Positions 36,579 to 45,609 of a stretch of 64,000 nt of DNA are shown piece by piece. Within the stretch, counting starts at the first letter, position 1. Every line of letters begins with the position of its first letter. Location of the stretch: the NCBI GenBank assembly GCA_003228195.2, contig QGNO01000002.1, positions 1 through 64,000 on the forward strand, written 5' to 3'. The position numbers and the translations under genes are program-made. This stretch comes from Chloroflexota bacterium (GTDB lineage Bacteria; Chloroflexota; Dehalococcoidia; Lucifugimonadales; QGNO01). Under the pieces are notes generated by a model. The model searched no databases and was not told the DNA's origin. It saw only the letters and a program-made list of their open reading frames with translations.

Positions 36579-37883
36579 CTAAATTCCTTCGACATACCGA
36601 CCCACATTAAAAATGCCGTTTGGGTCTAATTTTTCTTTCAGACGTCTCATCAACTGTATACCCAAACCTGGGTCTCCCCACACGTCTATATTTTTCTTCG
36701 CTTTTACTGGTGCCAATTCTACTACGGCGTATCCCCCAAAGCGGGCAGTCGTTTTTCGAAACATTGTGACGGTCTCAGCTAAAACAGATGTTATGCCTTT
36801 GAGCTTACATTTGAAAACACCTCTTGCGGGGCTCGCTATGATTTCAATAGGATGTCGATTTTGGGCACAGTAATCGAACATATCTTTTATAACCGAACCA
36901 ATTTTAGAAGGGGAACAACCAATCCTTATAATCACATCATCCCCATTTTCTGAATAATCACCCCAACCAAAATTCTGAATTTCATCCCAGACATCCATGG
37001 CCTGCTTTTCAGTAATAATTCTAGGGGGATTCGTAACTGACGAAGTCAGTAATTTGAACGCCTCTTCTACACGAGCTGCGACGGAGGATTCCGAGCCCAA
37101 AAAACGGATATAACCTTTAACGTCTCCATCAGCACCAACAATCAACTCAACCGCTTGGCCATTGTAGGATGACAAAGATTGAAGCATAAAAGTCTGAATA
37201 CCTGTTTGCCATCTGTCAAAATTAACAAATATTGTCTTATCACATTTGGGCAGAGGCATCACTTTAAGGTTTGCTTCCAAAATAATACCCAATGTTCCCA
37301 GCGCACCTATGTGTAACTTAGTCAAATCAAAACCAGTGACATTCTTAACTACTCTCCCACCATTCTTCGTAACAGTGCCGTCAGGTCCTACAACTCGCAA
37401 TCCAAGCAAATAGTCACGCACTGTGCCATAGCCAAAACTTAATGGGCCAACAAGATTTGTTGCCAATATACCTCCAATCGTCCTCACAGGCCCAAGTGGA
37501 GGGTCAATAGGAAGCCAATGGCCACCCTTAGCGAGATTTGACTGTAATTCATGAAACCTCGTTCCTGCTCCGACGGTTACAGTCAAATCACTTGGCGAAT
37601 AGTCGATCGATTGCTCTAGCCCAGTCGTACCGACAACTAAATCAACTTTAAGCGGCGAATTCCCCACTTTCAGAGAATGTCCAGAACCCCTAGGTACGAC
37701 AGCCCATTCTTTTCGGTACGCTTCCGCTAAAAGCTCAGATAGTTCCCTTTCAGATACCGGCATTACTACGGCCTTAGGTACACATCCATCTACTCGGAAA
37801 GAGTGCAGATCAGCATTAGGGACGAGCCTACTGCTCATTATTAGTTTCGATAGTTCGTTCTGGAATTCGTTTGGAGAAGACAT
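36579..37883 (-). CDS. glcE: Glycolate oxidase FAD-binding subunit GlcE
   Basis: A 434-residue FAD-binding type 4 protein. VVPRGSGHSLKVGN and the region with DPPLGPVRTIGGILATNLVGPLS followed by GTVRDYLLGLRVVGPDG form the PCMH FAD fold; it lacks a long GlcD-type C-terminal domain. In glycolate oxidase the GlcD and GlcE subunits form the flavin dimer. Its ATG overlaps the GlcD stop by one base (TAATG), and its own stop is one base before GlcF. The product might also act on D-lactate or other 2-hydroxy acids. Confidence 0.85.
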   Translation of the reverse strand: MSSPNEFQNELSKLIMSSRLVPNADLHSFRVDGCVPKAVVMPVSERELSELLAEAYRKEWAVVPRGSGHSLKVGNSPLKVDLVVGTTGLEQSIDYSPSDLTVTVGAGTRFHELQSNLAKGGHWLPIDPPLGPVRTIGGILATNLVGPLSFGYGTVRDYLLGLRVVGPDGTVTKNGGRVVKNVTGFDLTKLHIGALGTLGIILEANLKVMPLPKCDKTIFVNFDRWQTGIQTFMLQSLSSYNGQAVELIVGADGDVKGYIRFLGSESSVAARVEEAFKLLTSSVTNPPRIITEKQAMDVWDEIQNFGWGDYSENGDDVIIRIGCSPSKIGSVIKDMFDYCAQNRHPIEIIASPARGVFKCKLKGITSVLAETVTMFRKTTARFGGYAVVELAPVKAKKNIDVWGDPGLGIQLMRRLKEKLDPNGIFNVGRYVEGI

Positions 37884-39397
37884 TAGATCCAAGAGCCAAG
37901 ACCAGCTGTTCCTGTTATGTTTATTTGCCTAAAGTCCGCACAGGATGACCCATCTGGGAACATTTTCCCGGGATTCAATAACCCAGTGGGCGCAAACGTA
38001 TCTTTTAACTTCATCATCAGAGATATGTCTTCTTCGTTAAATACTAGGGGCATAAAATCCTTTTTCTCCAGACCAACTCCATGTTCTCCAGTAAGTGTCC
38101 CGCCCGCATTTACGCAAATCTCCACTATCTTAGCTCCCGCTTCCATCGCTTGTTCTTTTTTTCCTTTTTGCCGTTCATCGAAAACAATTAATGGATGTAA
38201 ATTTCCATCTCCGGCATGAAGTACATTCGCTATTGGAAGACCATACTGTTCCCCAATTTCACTTACCTTCTGCAGGACATCAGTTAGTTTGGATCTGGGC
38301 ACCACTCCATCAACAAGGTAATAATTTGGAGCCAATGCACCTAGTGCACCCAATGCTCCTTTCCGACCAGCCCAAAGCATTTCACGGTCCTTTGACTCAG
38401 AAGCATGTTTGACAGCTGCAGCGCCGGAGTCATAGCACATCTCGATAATCTGCTCCATTGCATCTATAACCTCAACTTCGAGACCATCAACTTCTATTAA
38501 TAATATCGCTCCAGCATCCTTCGGGTAGCCAAAATTCATGGCTTTTTCCACGGCCCGTATAGTTAAGGCATCCATCATTTCCATAGCCGTCGGAATTAAG
38601 CCACTCGCTATTACTTTAGATACGGCATTACTAGCCAAATCTATATCTGAAAACACAGCCAGCAAAGTTCTTACTGACTCTGGTGAAGGCAATAACGAAA
38701 CGATCGCCTTAGTAAAAACTCCTAACATACCCTCAGATCCAACCAACGCTCCTACTAGATCATATCCAGGCCTGCCTCGATAGGCATCACCCAACCACAA
38801 TACTGACCCATCTTCCAATACAACCTCGAGGGCAAGTACATGATTTGTAGTGACTCCGTACTTTAGGCAATGCGGGCCACCAGAATTTTCAGCCACATTT
38901 CCACCGATTGTGCAAGCACGTTGACTTGATGGATCAGGTGCAAAGTATAGTCCGTGGGCTGAAGCAGCTGTAGATAAATCCAAATTCACCACACCTGGCT
39001 CTACCAAAGCAGTTCTATTTTCTGGGTCTATTTCAAGAATCGACGACATTCTTGTCAACGACAACTCGATACCACCGGCGTGAGCAATAGCGCCACCCGA
39101 AAGACCTGTTCCAGCACCTCTGGGAGTCACTGGAATATTCCTACTATTAGCTAAAGTTAGCACTTTGGAAACCTGCTCTGTGGAGGTAGGAAAAACTACT
39201 GCCTGAGGAGTGCCAGTATCAACAAGTCCGTCATATGCAAACACCAGAAGATCATCTGGATGATGGATCACAGATGATTTACCTACAATGCCTTCAAGTT
39301 CATTAATTAACTTATGCGTATTCAAAACCCACTCTTGAGAAGGAATCAGACTGAAACATATATTACTCTGTTTTATAAATTTGCACTTGTGTAGCAT
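37883..39397 (-). CDS. glcD: Glycolate oxidase/2-hydroxyacid dehydrogenase flavoprotein GlcD
   Basis: A 504-residue FAD oxidoreductase that oxidises glycolate (or D-lactate) to the 2-oxo acid. The FAD site reads PRGAGTGLSGGAIAHAGG and PDPSSQRACTIGGNVAENSGGPHCLKYG; the C-terminal domain has VLHAGDGNLHPLIVFDE and the GEHGVGLEKK histidine motif with GLLNPGKMF at the end. First gene of a coupled glcDEF operon. The outermost ATG at 39397 gives about 24 extra residues before the usual start of the family; a TTG at 39325, near LNTHKLINELEGIVG, is an equally good alternative. Confidence 0.88.
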   Translation of the reverse strand: MLHKCKFIKQSNICFSLIPSQEWVLNTHKLINELEGIVGKSSVIHHPDDLLVFAYDGLVDTGTPQAVVFPTSTEQVSKVLTLANSRNIPVTPRGAGTGLSGGAIAHAGGIELSLTRMSSILEIDPENRTALVEPGVVNLDLSTAASAHGLYFAPDPSSQRACTIGGNVAENSGGPHCLKYGVTTNHVLALEVVLEDGSVLWLGDAYRGRPGYDLVGALVGSEGMLGVFTKAIVSLLPSPESVRTLLAVFSDIDLASNAVSKVIASGLIPTAMEMMDALTIRAVEKAMNFGYPKDAGAILLIEVDGLEVEVIDAMEQIIEMCYDSGAAAVKHASESKDREMLWAGRKGALGALGALAPNYYLVDGVVPRSKLTDVLQKVSEIGEQYGLPIANVLHAGDGNLHPLIVFDERQKGKKEQAMEAGAKIVEICVNAGGTLTGEHGVGLEKKDFMPLVFNEEDISLMMKLKDTFAPTGLLNPGKMFPDGSSCADFRQINITGTAGLGSWI

Positions 39398-39585
39398 CCT
39401 AGCTTACTATCCGACAATGGATACAGAACATCCACGTACAAAATCTGACAGACGCGAGGGAAAGCGGCGTAACAAGAGCAAAATGCGTGTAACTGGCATA
39501 TTTGCGCGGCTACTTCAAAGCCTTTCTTTTCGACGAGCTGAGCAATTAGCACAGAAAAAACAGACTGAATCAACAAGAGGATCAA

Positions 39586-40575
39586 GTGAAGTACACAAAA
39601 GTAGAAAGGGTAAAGGCAGCACTAAGCGGTGATGCAGTTGATAGACCACCCGTAAGCCTCTGGCGACATTTTTACCGAGAAGAAGTTACCACTCAAGGGT
39701 TGGTCGACAGCATGCTGGGATTTCAAAATCGCTATGGATGGGACTTCATGAAGGTAAATCCTCGTGCCCAATACCATGTTGAAGACTGGGGTGCTACTTT
39801 TGAATACCCGGATGACCCCAATGAAGGGCCTACTCCCACCAAAGCCCCAATACAGTCCATAGAGCAATGGGACTATCTTGAACCACTTAGTCCTACTAAG
39901 GGCAGTCTAGGTAATCAGATTGACGCATTGAACCGAATCAAGAAAGGACTAAACAATGAAGTGCCCTTCATTATGACCGTATTCAATCCAATTTCGATAG
40001 CTGGGCAATTGGTTGGTTCAGAGGAAACATTCTTATCCCATTTACAACTTGCTGCAAACAGAGTTCATTCAGGATTAGACGTTATCACGGAAACCTTCTG
40101 CAGTTACGTTAGTGAAATACTCAATGTGGGAGCAGACGGTATTTTCTTTGCCACCACAGCGTGGGGAACAACTGATCGATTAACGGAGGACGATTACGAT
40201 ACTTTCGGCCGGCCTTACGATCTTCAAATCCTTGAAGCTGCCAGAGACGCATGGTTTAACGTACTTCACGTTTGCAGAGATAATAATATGCTACGTCAAC
40301 TAATAGACTACCCCATACACGCCATAAATTGGGATAGCCATGCTCCTGGCAACTCAAGCCTTCAAGAAGCGAGATCCTTCTTGGACAAAGTTCCAATGGG
40401 TGGAATTAGTAGAGAAAATTTATTAAACCTTGATGCACGGGAGATCCAGAGCGAAATCGAAAAAGTCATAAGAGACTCAGAAAACACCCCAATCATTATC
40501 GCGCCAAATTGTTCAATATCTCCAAGATGTCCTGAGGTCAACGTTAGCGCGTTGGCAGAAACTTTCAACGTTTAA
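39586..40575 (+). CDS. Uroporphyrinogen decarboxylase (URO-D)-like protein
   Basis: A 329-residue protein of the URO-D/methyltransferase superfamily, not canonical HemE: the N-terminus reads MKYTKVERVKAALSGDAVDRPPVSLW, with MKVNPRAQYHVEDWG and a C-terminal APNCSISPRCPEVN zinc-like region. Related proteins act as corrinoid methyltransferases or as decarboxylases of unknown substrate. AGAGG six bases before the GTG at 39586 fixes the start. It is divergent from glcDEF with no other partner, so its substrate is unresolved. Confidence 0.7.
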   Translation: MKYTKVERVKAALSGDAVDRPPVSLWRHFYREEVTTQGLVDSMLGFQNRYGWDFMKVNPRAQYHVEDWGATFEYPDDPNEGPTPTKAPIQSIEQWDYLEPLSPTKGSLGNQIDALNRIKKGLNNEVPFIMTVFNPISIAGQLVGSEETFLSHLQLAANRVHSGLDVITETFCSYVSEILNVGADGIFFATTAWGTTDRLTEDDYDTFGRPYDLQILEAARDAWFNVLHVCRDNNMLRQLIDYPIHAINWDSHAPGNSSLQEARSFLDKVPMGGISRENLLNLDAREIQSEIEKVIRDSENTPIIIAPNCSISPRCPEVNVSALAETFNV

Positions 40576-40604
40576 AAACAGATGCAATTCTGCTAATCGA
40601 AATG

Positions 40605-41384
40605 TTACTTCGTCGCCTTAAGCACAATCACTGGCCAGTTGAAGAAAATGTCACTATCTTTGGCAGTTATCTGAAAAATGTCCCGGATATCTTCATCAGC
40701 CGTCATGAAATCTTCTCTCAACGCCGCAAGTTTCTCAACTGGCGTCGCTGACCTACGAACCCAATCATTAAACTCTAGGTTTACTCTAGTCATTTTACAA
40801 TCTACCACTTCCAAGCCGACATCCCCTAGCATTGTGTACCATTCAGTAACTTTCCTATCTTTGACATGAGTGAAGTCTCGCCTCAACTGCATATCATTCA
40901 TCCAATCGGCAACTTGCTCCGGTTCAGGGGCACAACTATCGCTCAAAAGGAAATCCCCGCCAGTTCTCAAAACACGGCTTATTTCGATTAGCGCTTTCGG
41001 TAGATCGTAGAAATGGTGAGCCGCTTGCCTGCAACTAACCATGTCCAAAGAACCATCTCTGAAAGGCATTTGTTCTGCCTCAACAAAAGCAAATTCAATA
41101 TTATTTAACTTCCGCTCTTTAGCCAAATTTCCAGCCTGAGTTAACATCCCATGAGCTATATCAGTGGCAAATATGTGGTCTGCATAAGGAGCCAATGCAA
41201 ACGCAGTAAACCCAGCTCCGGTCGCAAGATCCACAGCAACGTTGTAAGTGCGGGATGACACAAACGCCTCTAAGGCGTCTAATCCTTCACTGTGAGCATG
41301 AATCCCTGTGCTGACAGCATAATGTGCTGCTTGTCTCCCAAATTGCTCTCCGGTCTGGTGTGAAGTTTTTCCATTTTTGACCAT
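40605..41384 (-). CDS. SAM-dependent methyltransferase (type 11)
   Basis: A 259-residue class I methyltransferase. The SAM-binding motif is AVDLATGAGFTAFALAPY, motif II region FAFVEAEQMPFRDGSLD, and the downstream motif SCRQAAHHFYDLPKAL, as in the UbiE/type 11 group. GAGG nine bases before the ATG at 41384 rejects the earlier in-frame start at 41414. Its methyl acceptor is unknown. The end is 30 bases from the convergent URO-D-like gene. Confidence 0.78.
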   Translation of the reverse strand: MVKNGKTSHQTGEQFGRQAAHYAVSTGIHAHSEGLDALEAFVSSRTYNVAVDLATGAGFTAFALAPYADHIFATDIAHGMLTQAGNLAKERKLNNIEFAFVEAEQMPFRDGSLDMVSCRQAAHHFYDLPKALIEISRVLRTGGDFLLSDSCAPEPEQVADWMNDMQLRRDFTHVKDRKVTEWYTMLGDVGLEVVDCKMTRVNLEFNDWVRRSATPVEKLAALREDFMTADEDIRDIFQITAKDSDIFFNWPVIVLKATK

Positions 41385-41485
41385 TATTATTGACCTCAGA
41401 TAAAGGTCGACCAAGTATACTCTAATATGATTAGTTTGTTAGGTTATTTATAAGGGGACACAATAGCAGGAGCGCCATATAAAGC

Positions 41486-41929
41486 ATGCGTAAATTAGAG
41501 GTCCTGAACTTAATAAATGAGAAATGGTCCCAACTACACCAAGCTGTAGGAAGTATACCTAATTACATCATGGATTCTCCTGGGACAGAAGGGCTCTGGA
41601 GCACGACTGACACGCTTAAACATGTGGCCGGGTGGGACGAAGAAGTAATAGAAATAGTACGGACATATATCGAATCCGGGATGAAAAAAGAGGACGCTGG
41701 CGCGGGACAAATAAATGACAGACTTCTCAAAGACAGAAAAGACATGGATGCCGACCACGCTTGGACACATTTTCAAGCGACTCACCAATCGCTTATCTCA
41801 TACTTAAAATCTTTACCTAAACATGTATTTGATTCTGAATCTTACACTGGATACTGGATAGGTTGTCTTGTGCCACAACATTACAAAGATCACACGCAAG
41901 ACCTAGGAACCATCATAGCCAGTCTATAG
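41486..41929 (+). CDS. DinB-like/ClbS-like helical protein
   Basis: A 147-residue protein with the features of the DinB/DUF1706-type four-helix fold. The candidate metal-binding histidines are in TLKHVAGWDEE and, near the C-terminus, QHYKDHTQDL. Family members include thiol-dependent transferases and colibactin-resistance proteins; function here is unassigned. It is a single gene between two minus-strand genes. Confidence 0.65.
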   Translation: MRKLEVLNLINEKWSQLHQAVGSIPNYIMDSPGTEGLWSTTDTLKHVAGWDEEVIEIVRTYIESGMKKEDAGAGQINDRLLKDRKDMDADHAWTHFQATHQSLISYLKSLPKHVFDSESYTGYWIGCLVPQHYKDHTQDLGTIIASL

Positions 41930-41961
41930 CCCTAGGAGTGCCTTTTAAGACACCCCTGATC

Positions 41962-42924
41962 CTAAGTAATCCTTTCGGCTATGTCTTTAAGCTGAGGCAA
42001 CGATAAATTACCGCCGCTTACGACAATTACAACATTCTTGTCCCGTATTTGATCCCCGAGTTTAACGGCACCTGCAAGGGCCGCTGCGCCGGCTCCCTCG
42101 GCAACAGTATGAGCACAATCAATAAGAGTAACTATAGCGTCTTTTATATCTTCATCACTAACCAGGACAAACTCATCCAGGAGGTCCCACAAGATTTTCT
42201 GTGTCAGTTCGAAGCCAGAGCCAGTTGCCAAACCCTCAGCAAAGGTCGCATTTTCGGAAGTAACTATGCTTTGTTTCTTCCAAGACAGGTAAGCCGCTGG
42301 TGCTTTTTCTGACTGAACAGCGACCACCCTTACACCAGGCTTTAGTCCTTTCGCTGCAATACAGGTACCTGCCGCACCGCTCCCGCCTCCCAAAGGGACA
42401 AATATATAATCCACTTCCGGAAGATCCTCTAATATCTCGATAGCGTAGGTACCGACACCTGATATGAGACTAGGTTCATTCGCGGAATGGATGTAACGGT
42501 AACCATATTCTTTCTCTAAGTTTTCCGCGTGCAACTTAGATTCGTCAAATACGCCTCCATAAAAAACTAGTTTTCCACCCAATGCCTCCACCGATTTTAC
42601 TTTGGTAGGGTTGCTCCCCTCAGGCATTACAATGACTGTTTCAACACCAAATATTGACCCAGCGTAAGCAATAGATTGGGCATGGTTACCCGTAGAGGCC
42701 GTCACTACACCCCGCCTTCTCTCATCTTCCGTTAGATTGGACATAATGTTGATGCCGCCCCTTACTTTGAACGCTCCTAAAGCATGATGGTTTTCATGCT
42801 TTAGGAAAACTTGGCTTCCCAACAAAGTGCTAAGCCTCTTGTAGTAATGTAAAGGTGTACGAGGCAAATATTTCGATACCAACTCTTGGGCCTTAAGGAG
42901 GTCAGTCATAGTTGGAACGTTCAT
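41962..42924 (-). CDS. Threonine/serine dehydratase (PLP, fold II)
   Basis: A 320-residue fold-type II PLP enzyme converting threonine to 2-oxobutyrate and ammonia (or serine to pyruvate). HENHHALGAFKVRGGINIM holds the PLP lysine, ASTGNHAQSIAYA the substrate loop, and PLGGGSGAAGT the phosphate-binding glycines. It has no C-terminal ACT regulatory domain, so it is the short, catabolic TdcB-like form. GGAGG lies nine bases before the ATG. It is divergent from citramalate synthase; both enzymes lead to 2-oxobutyrate for isoleucine. Confidence 0.86.
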   Translation of the reverse strand: MNVPTMTDLLKAQELVSKYLPRTPLHYYKRLSTLLGSQVFLKHENHHALGAFKVRGGINIMSNLTEDERRRGVVTASTGNHAQSIAYAGSIFGVETVIVMPEGSNPTKVKSVEALGGKLVFYGGVFDESKLHAENLEKEYGYRYIHSANEPSLISGVGTYAIEILEDLPEVDYIFVPLGGGSGAAGTCIAAKGLKPGVRVVAVQSEKAPAAYLSWKKQSIVTSENATFAEGLATGSGFELTQKILWDLLDEFVLVSDEDIKDAIVTLIDCAHTVAEGAGAAALAGAVKLGDQIRDKNVVIVVSGGNLSLPQLKDIAERIT

Positions 42925-43080
42925 AGCTTAATGCCTCCATTTTGTTCAAAAACGATCGCTTTCTATTTAAACGAGAATCCCATCGAAGTCTTATGACGTA
43001 CCAGTTTATATGAGTGCCGGCTTCTACACAAAATTGTCCCACATATAAACTTACCAAACATGCTTGCATTTCAACCTACC

Positions 43081-43109
43081 TTGACCACTAGTCATACCTA
43101 TGCTACGCT
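43081..43109 (+). promoter_or_regulatory. Candidate promoter for the T-box/citramalate synthase transcript
   Basis: TTGACC at 43081-43086, a 17-base spacer, and TACGCT at 43104-43109. The -35 is good and the -10 weak. An overlapping TATGCT at 43099-43104 would give a start better placed before the stem at 43114, but without a matching -35. Confidence 0.35.
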
Positions 43110-43113
43110 CGAA

Positions 43114-43349
43114 GGAGTGGCTAAGATGGAGAAAAGTAAGTCGGAATGCGATTATTAGAGAGCCTGGAAAGGTGAAAACAGGCAGTGAGCACCCGTTCTG
43201 AATATCACTCCAGAGCCTCCCGGAGAAATCCATAAAACCTGATTAGGAAAGTAAAATGGGACGGAACTGCCAACCGTTAACACAGGCGAAGGTGTCATAC
43301 ACCTACTAGAGTGCCCCGACTTGTTCGGGGAAATAGAGTGGTACCGCGG
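43114..43349 (+). promoter_or_regulatory. T-box leader, probably tRNA-Ile-responsive
   Basis: Stem I starts with GGAGU at 43114-43118 and closes with ACUCC at 43207-43211. Its distal part has the conserved AGAGAGCCUGG at 43157-43167 and GGUGAAAACAGG at 43171-43182. The specifier loop has AGUA on the left and CUGAAUAUCACUCC on the right, giving AUC (43204-43206), an isoleucine codon followed by the usual A. Stem III is CCCCGA/UCGGGG at 43314-43330. The T-box core AGAGUGGUACCGCGG is at 43335-43349; its UGGU bulge can pair with an ACCA tRNA end, as in tRNA-Ile. Downstream is citramalate synthase, an isoleucine-pathway enzyme. Uncharged tRNA should favour the antiterminator. Confidence 0.92.
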
Positions 43350-43385
43350 GCGAACGGCTCGTCTCTGTAGAGACGAGCCGTTCGC
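43350..43385 (+). terminator. Terminator hairpin of the T-box leader
   Basis: A 17-bp perfect stem (left arm 43350-43366, right arm 43369-43385) with a two-base GT gap at its tip. Its left arm includes CGG and CUCU segments that can instead pair with CCG and AGAG of the T-box core to form the antiterminator. No clean T-run follows (ATTATATACC), so termination may be weak or act by a different mechanism. The coding start is 28 bases further on. Confidence 0.8.
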
Positions 43386-43412
43386 ATTATATACCAATAA
43401 AAGCAGGATAAA

Positions 43413-45017
43413 TTGAACAAGATAGAGCTTTACGACACTACGTTGAGAGACGGTGCCCAAATGGAGGGCATCTCGTTATCTGTGGAAGACAAAATTAAGA
43501 TCACTCTAAAGCTTGATGAATTAGGAGTCAGCTACATAGAAGGGGGTTGGCCAGGTTCAAATCCGAAAGACGAAGAGTATTTCGAAAGGGTGAAAACCCT
43601 CAAATTAGAAAACTCGTTGATTGTAGCATTTGGAAGTACACGAAGGGCTGGTATATCAGCAAAGGATGACGTCAATATTAGGGCACTCCTTGAAGCAGAA
43701 ACTCCCGTTGTAACACTTGTAGCGAAGGCCTGGGACATGCAGGTAACACGCATCTTAGAAACAAGCCTAGAGGAAAACCTAGCCATGATCTCTGATTCTG
43801 TATCTTTTCTAAAACTAAATGGCCGGAGAGTTTTCTTAGATGCCGAACATTTCTTCGATGGATTTAAAGCGGATTCAGAATACGCACTACAGTGCCTCAA
43901 GGCGGCGTCCGATGCTGGAGCTGAAACATTAGTTTTGTGTGACACTAATGGCGGAACATTACCAGCCGAAATCAAAGAGATTATCAATTTTGTAAAACAA
44001 AAAACTAACGTCCCATTAGGTATACACGCTCACAATGATTGTGAAGTAGCAGTCGCTAATAGCCTAGTAGCAGTCGCAGCTGGTGTAAATCAAATTCAGG
44101 GTTGCGTTAACGGATATGGGGAGAGATGTGGAAATGCAAATCTGTTGTCCGTAGCAGCGAATTTAAAGCTAAAGCTAGGTATCCCGGTTATCACCGATGA
44201 ACAGTTAGCCAAATTAACCGAAGTCCATCTGTACATGAGTGAAATTGTAAATATGCCATCGATAGGAAATCAACCTTTCGTCGGGCATAGCGCATTTAGC
44301 CACAAAGGTGGGTTGCACGGTTCAGCAGTCGCCAAGATGGAAGACAGCTACCAACATATAAAACCAGAGGTAGTGGGCAACAACATGCGCGTTTTGGTTT
44401 CTGAGTTAGCGGGCCGTGGGAATGTCCTGAAAAAGATAGAGGAGCTAGGTATACCAATAAGCCTTTCCAAAAATCAAGCCACGTCTTTGATAACCGAAAT
44501 CAAAAAGAAAGAAAGCCAGGGTTTCCAGTATGAGGGTGCGGAGGCTTCATTTGAATTAATGGTAAGACGTAATGCCAATGACTACATTCCGCCATTCGAA
44601 CCAATTGATTACAGGATAATAGTGGAACAAAAGCATCCTAATGGGGGAGAATTACAAGATGCAGCCATCTCAGAAGCCACAGTGAAGGTCAAAATCAATG
44701 GCGAGATCAGGCACACAGCTGACGCAGGAAATGGTCCAGTCAATGCTATGGATGGCGCCATTCGCCAAGCACTTATAGCTAATTTCCCGGAACTGCGTTC
44801 GGTACGACTGGTTGACTACAAAGTAAGGGTCGTAGATCAGGGTTCCGGTACAAGTGCCGTAGTAAGAGTCCTTGTAGAATCTACAGACGGAGTCCACACC
44901 TGGCAGACAGTGGGTGCTTCTCCTAACATAATTGAAGCTAGTTGGCAGGCAGTAATAGATAGCCTGGAATATTGGCTATTAAAGTATAGCCCCTCACTTT
45001 CTAATTCCAACTCCTGA
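43413..45017 (+). CDS. cimA: Citramalate synthase
   Basis: A 534-residue member of the isopropylmalate/citramalate synthase family, which condenses pyruvate and acetyl-CoA to (R)-citramalate, the first step of the threonine-independent route to 2-oxobutyrate and isoleucine. ELYDTTLRDGAQMEGISLS is the catalytic opening, GIHAHNDCEVAVANSL carries the metal histidines, and QGCVNGYGERCGNANL with SHKGGLHGSAV is typical of CimA rather than LeuA. The C-terminal regulatory (LeuA allosteric) domain is present. The start is a TTG with GCAGGA upstream. Expression is governed by the T-box just before it. Confidence 0.92.
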   Translation: MNKIELYDTTLRDGAQMEGISLSVEDKIKITLKLDELGVSYIEGGWPGSNPKDEEYFERVKTLKLENSLIVAFGSTRRAGISAKDDVNIRALLEAETPVVTLVAKAWDMQVTRILETSLEENLAMISDSVSFLKLNGRRVFLDAEHFFDGFKADSEYALQCLKAASDAGAETLVLCDTNGGTLPAEIKEIINFVKQKTNVPLGIHAHNDCEVAVANSLVAVAAGVNQIQGCVNGYGERCGNANLLSVAANLKLKLGIPVITDEQLAKLTEVHLYMSEIVNMPSIGNQPFVGHSAFSHKGGLHGSAVAKMEDSYQHIKPEVVGNNMRVLVSELAGRGNVLKKIEELGIPISLSKNQATSLITEIKKKESQGFQYEGAEASFELMVRRNANDYIPPFEPIDYRIIVEQKHPNGGELQDAAISEATVKVKINGEIRHTADAGNGPVNAMDGAIRQALIANFPELRSVRLVDYKVRVVDQGSGTSAVVRVLVESTDGVHTWQTVGASPNIIEASWQAVIDSLEYWLLKYSPSLSNSNS

Positions 45018-45079
45018 ATTTCTCTTTGAAGCGATAGCAGATGGCAAGTTTCACAAAATCAATTCTTACGGCCCAACGG

Positions 45080-45379
45080 TTAAGCCTTTATCAGCAACCC
45101 TTTACTGTCCTTAAATTTTTGCACGGCTATCACAATGGTATCTACTAAACTCCATATACCCAATCCACCAAAAGTTAGCAGCATAAGAATTCCTGTCCCA
45201 GTCTTTCCAACGTAGAATCTGTGCACTCCTAGAACGCCAAGTAATACAACAAGTACCAGTGTCGTTACGAAACTTTTTTCGCTAATACCTGTTTCTGATG
45301 ACTTATTATTTTGACCACACGAGCTACAAAATTTAGTTTGAGGATCCCTTTCCGCCCCACAGTTGCTACAATATGGCAT
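45080..45379 (-). CDS. Zinc-ribbon plus TM2-domain membrane protein
   Basis: A 99-residue protein. The N-terminus is a four-cysteine zinc ribbon (CSNCGAERDPQTKFCSSCG), followed after a short polar linker by two membrane helices of the TM2 family (LGVLGVHRFYVGKTGTGIL then GLGIWSLVDTIVIAV). TM2 proteins are widespread and functionally unclear. It is alone on the minus strand, convergent with cimA. Confidence 0.85.
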   Translation of the reverse strand: MPYCSNCGAERDPQTKFCSSCGQNNKSSETGISEKSFVTTLVLVVLLGVLGVHRFYVGKTGTGILMLLTFGGLGIWSLVDTIVIAVQKFKDSKGLLIKA

Positions 45380-45609
45380 TCCGTATTACCTCGATACAAT
45401 AAATGAATTTGTTTGCGTCACATGTTAAAAGAACTTCAGAGTATTATCATACTGGATTAATAACTAAAATCTACTAACAGCACGAACGAAACTAGGGTTG
45501 CAGGTCAATTGGTAATATGCTAGCATCTCCCAAGTTTCAAATTGAGGCTAAATACTAACAAAGAAATTATCTGCAATTTATCCCCCCGCACTATTTAACA
45601 GGGATCCCT

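Noticed and set aside
39381-39632. 83-codon basic ORF between glcD and the URO-D-like gene
   Set aside because: It overlaps the start of the URO-D-like gene, which has a strong Shine-Dalgarno and a family match, and it lacks any recognisable domain.
43155-43460. 101-codon minus-strand ORF across the T-box
   Set aside because: It lies entirely on the antisense of a structured RNA leader and the cimA start; no family features.
45420-45609. tRNA-like segment before the carboxyltransferase gene
   Set aside because: A GGTTGCAGGTCAATTGG stretch looked reminiscent of a tRNA, but no cloverleaf or CCA-end arms can be formed.
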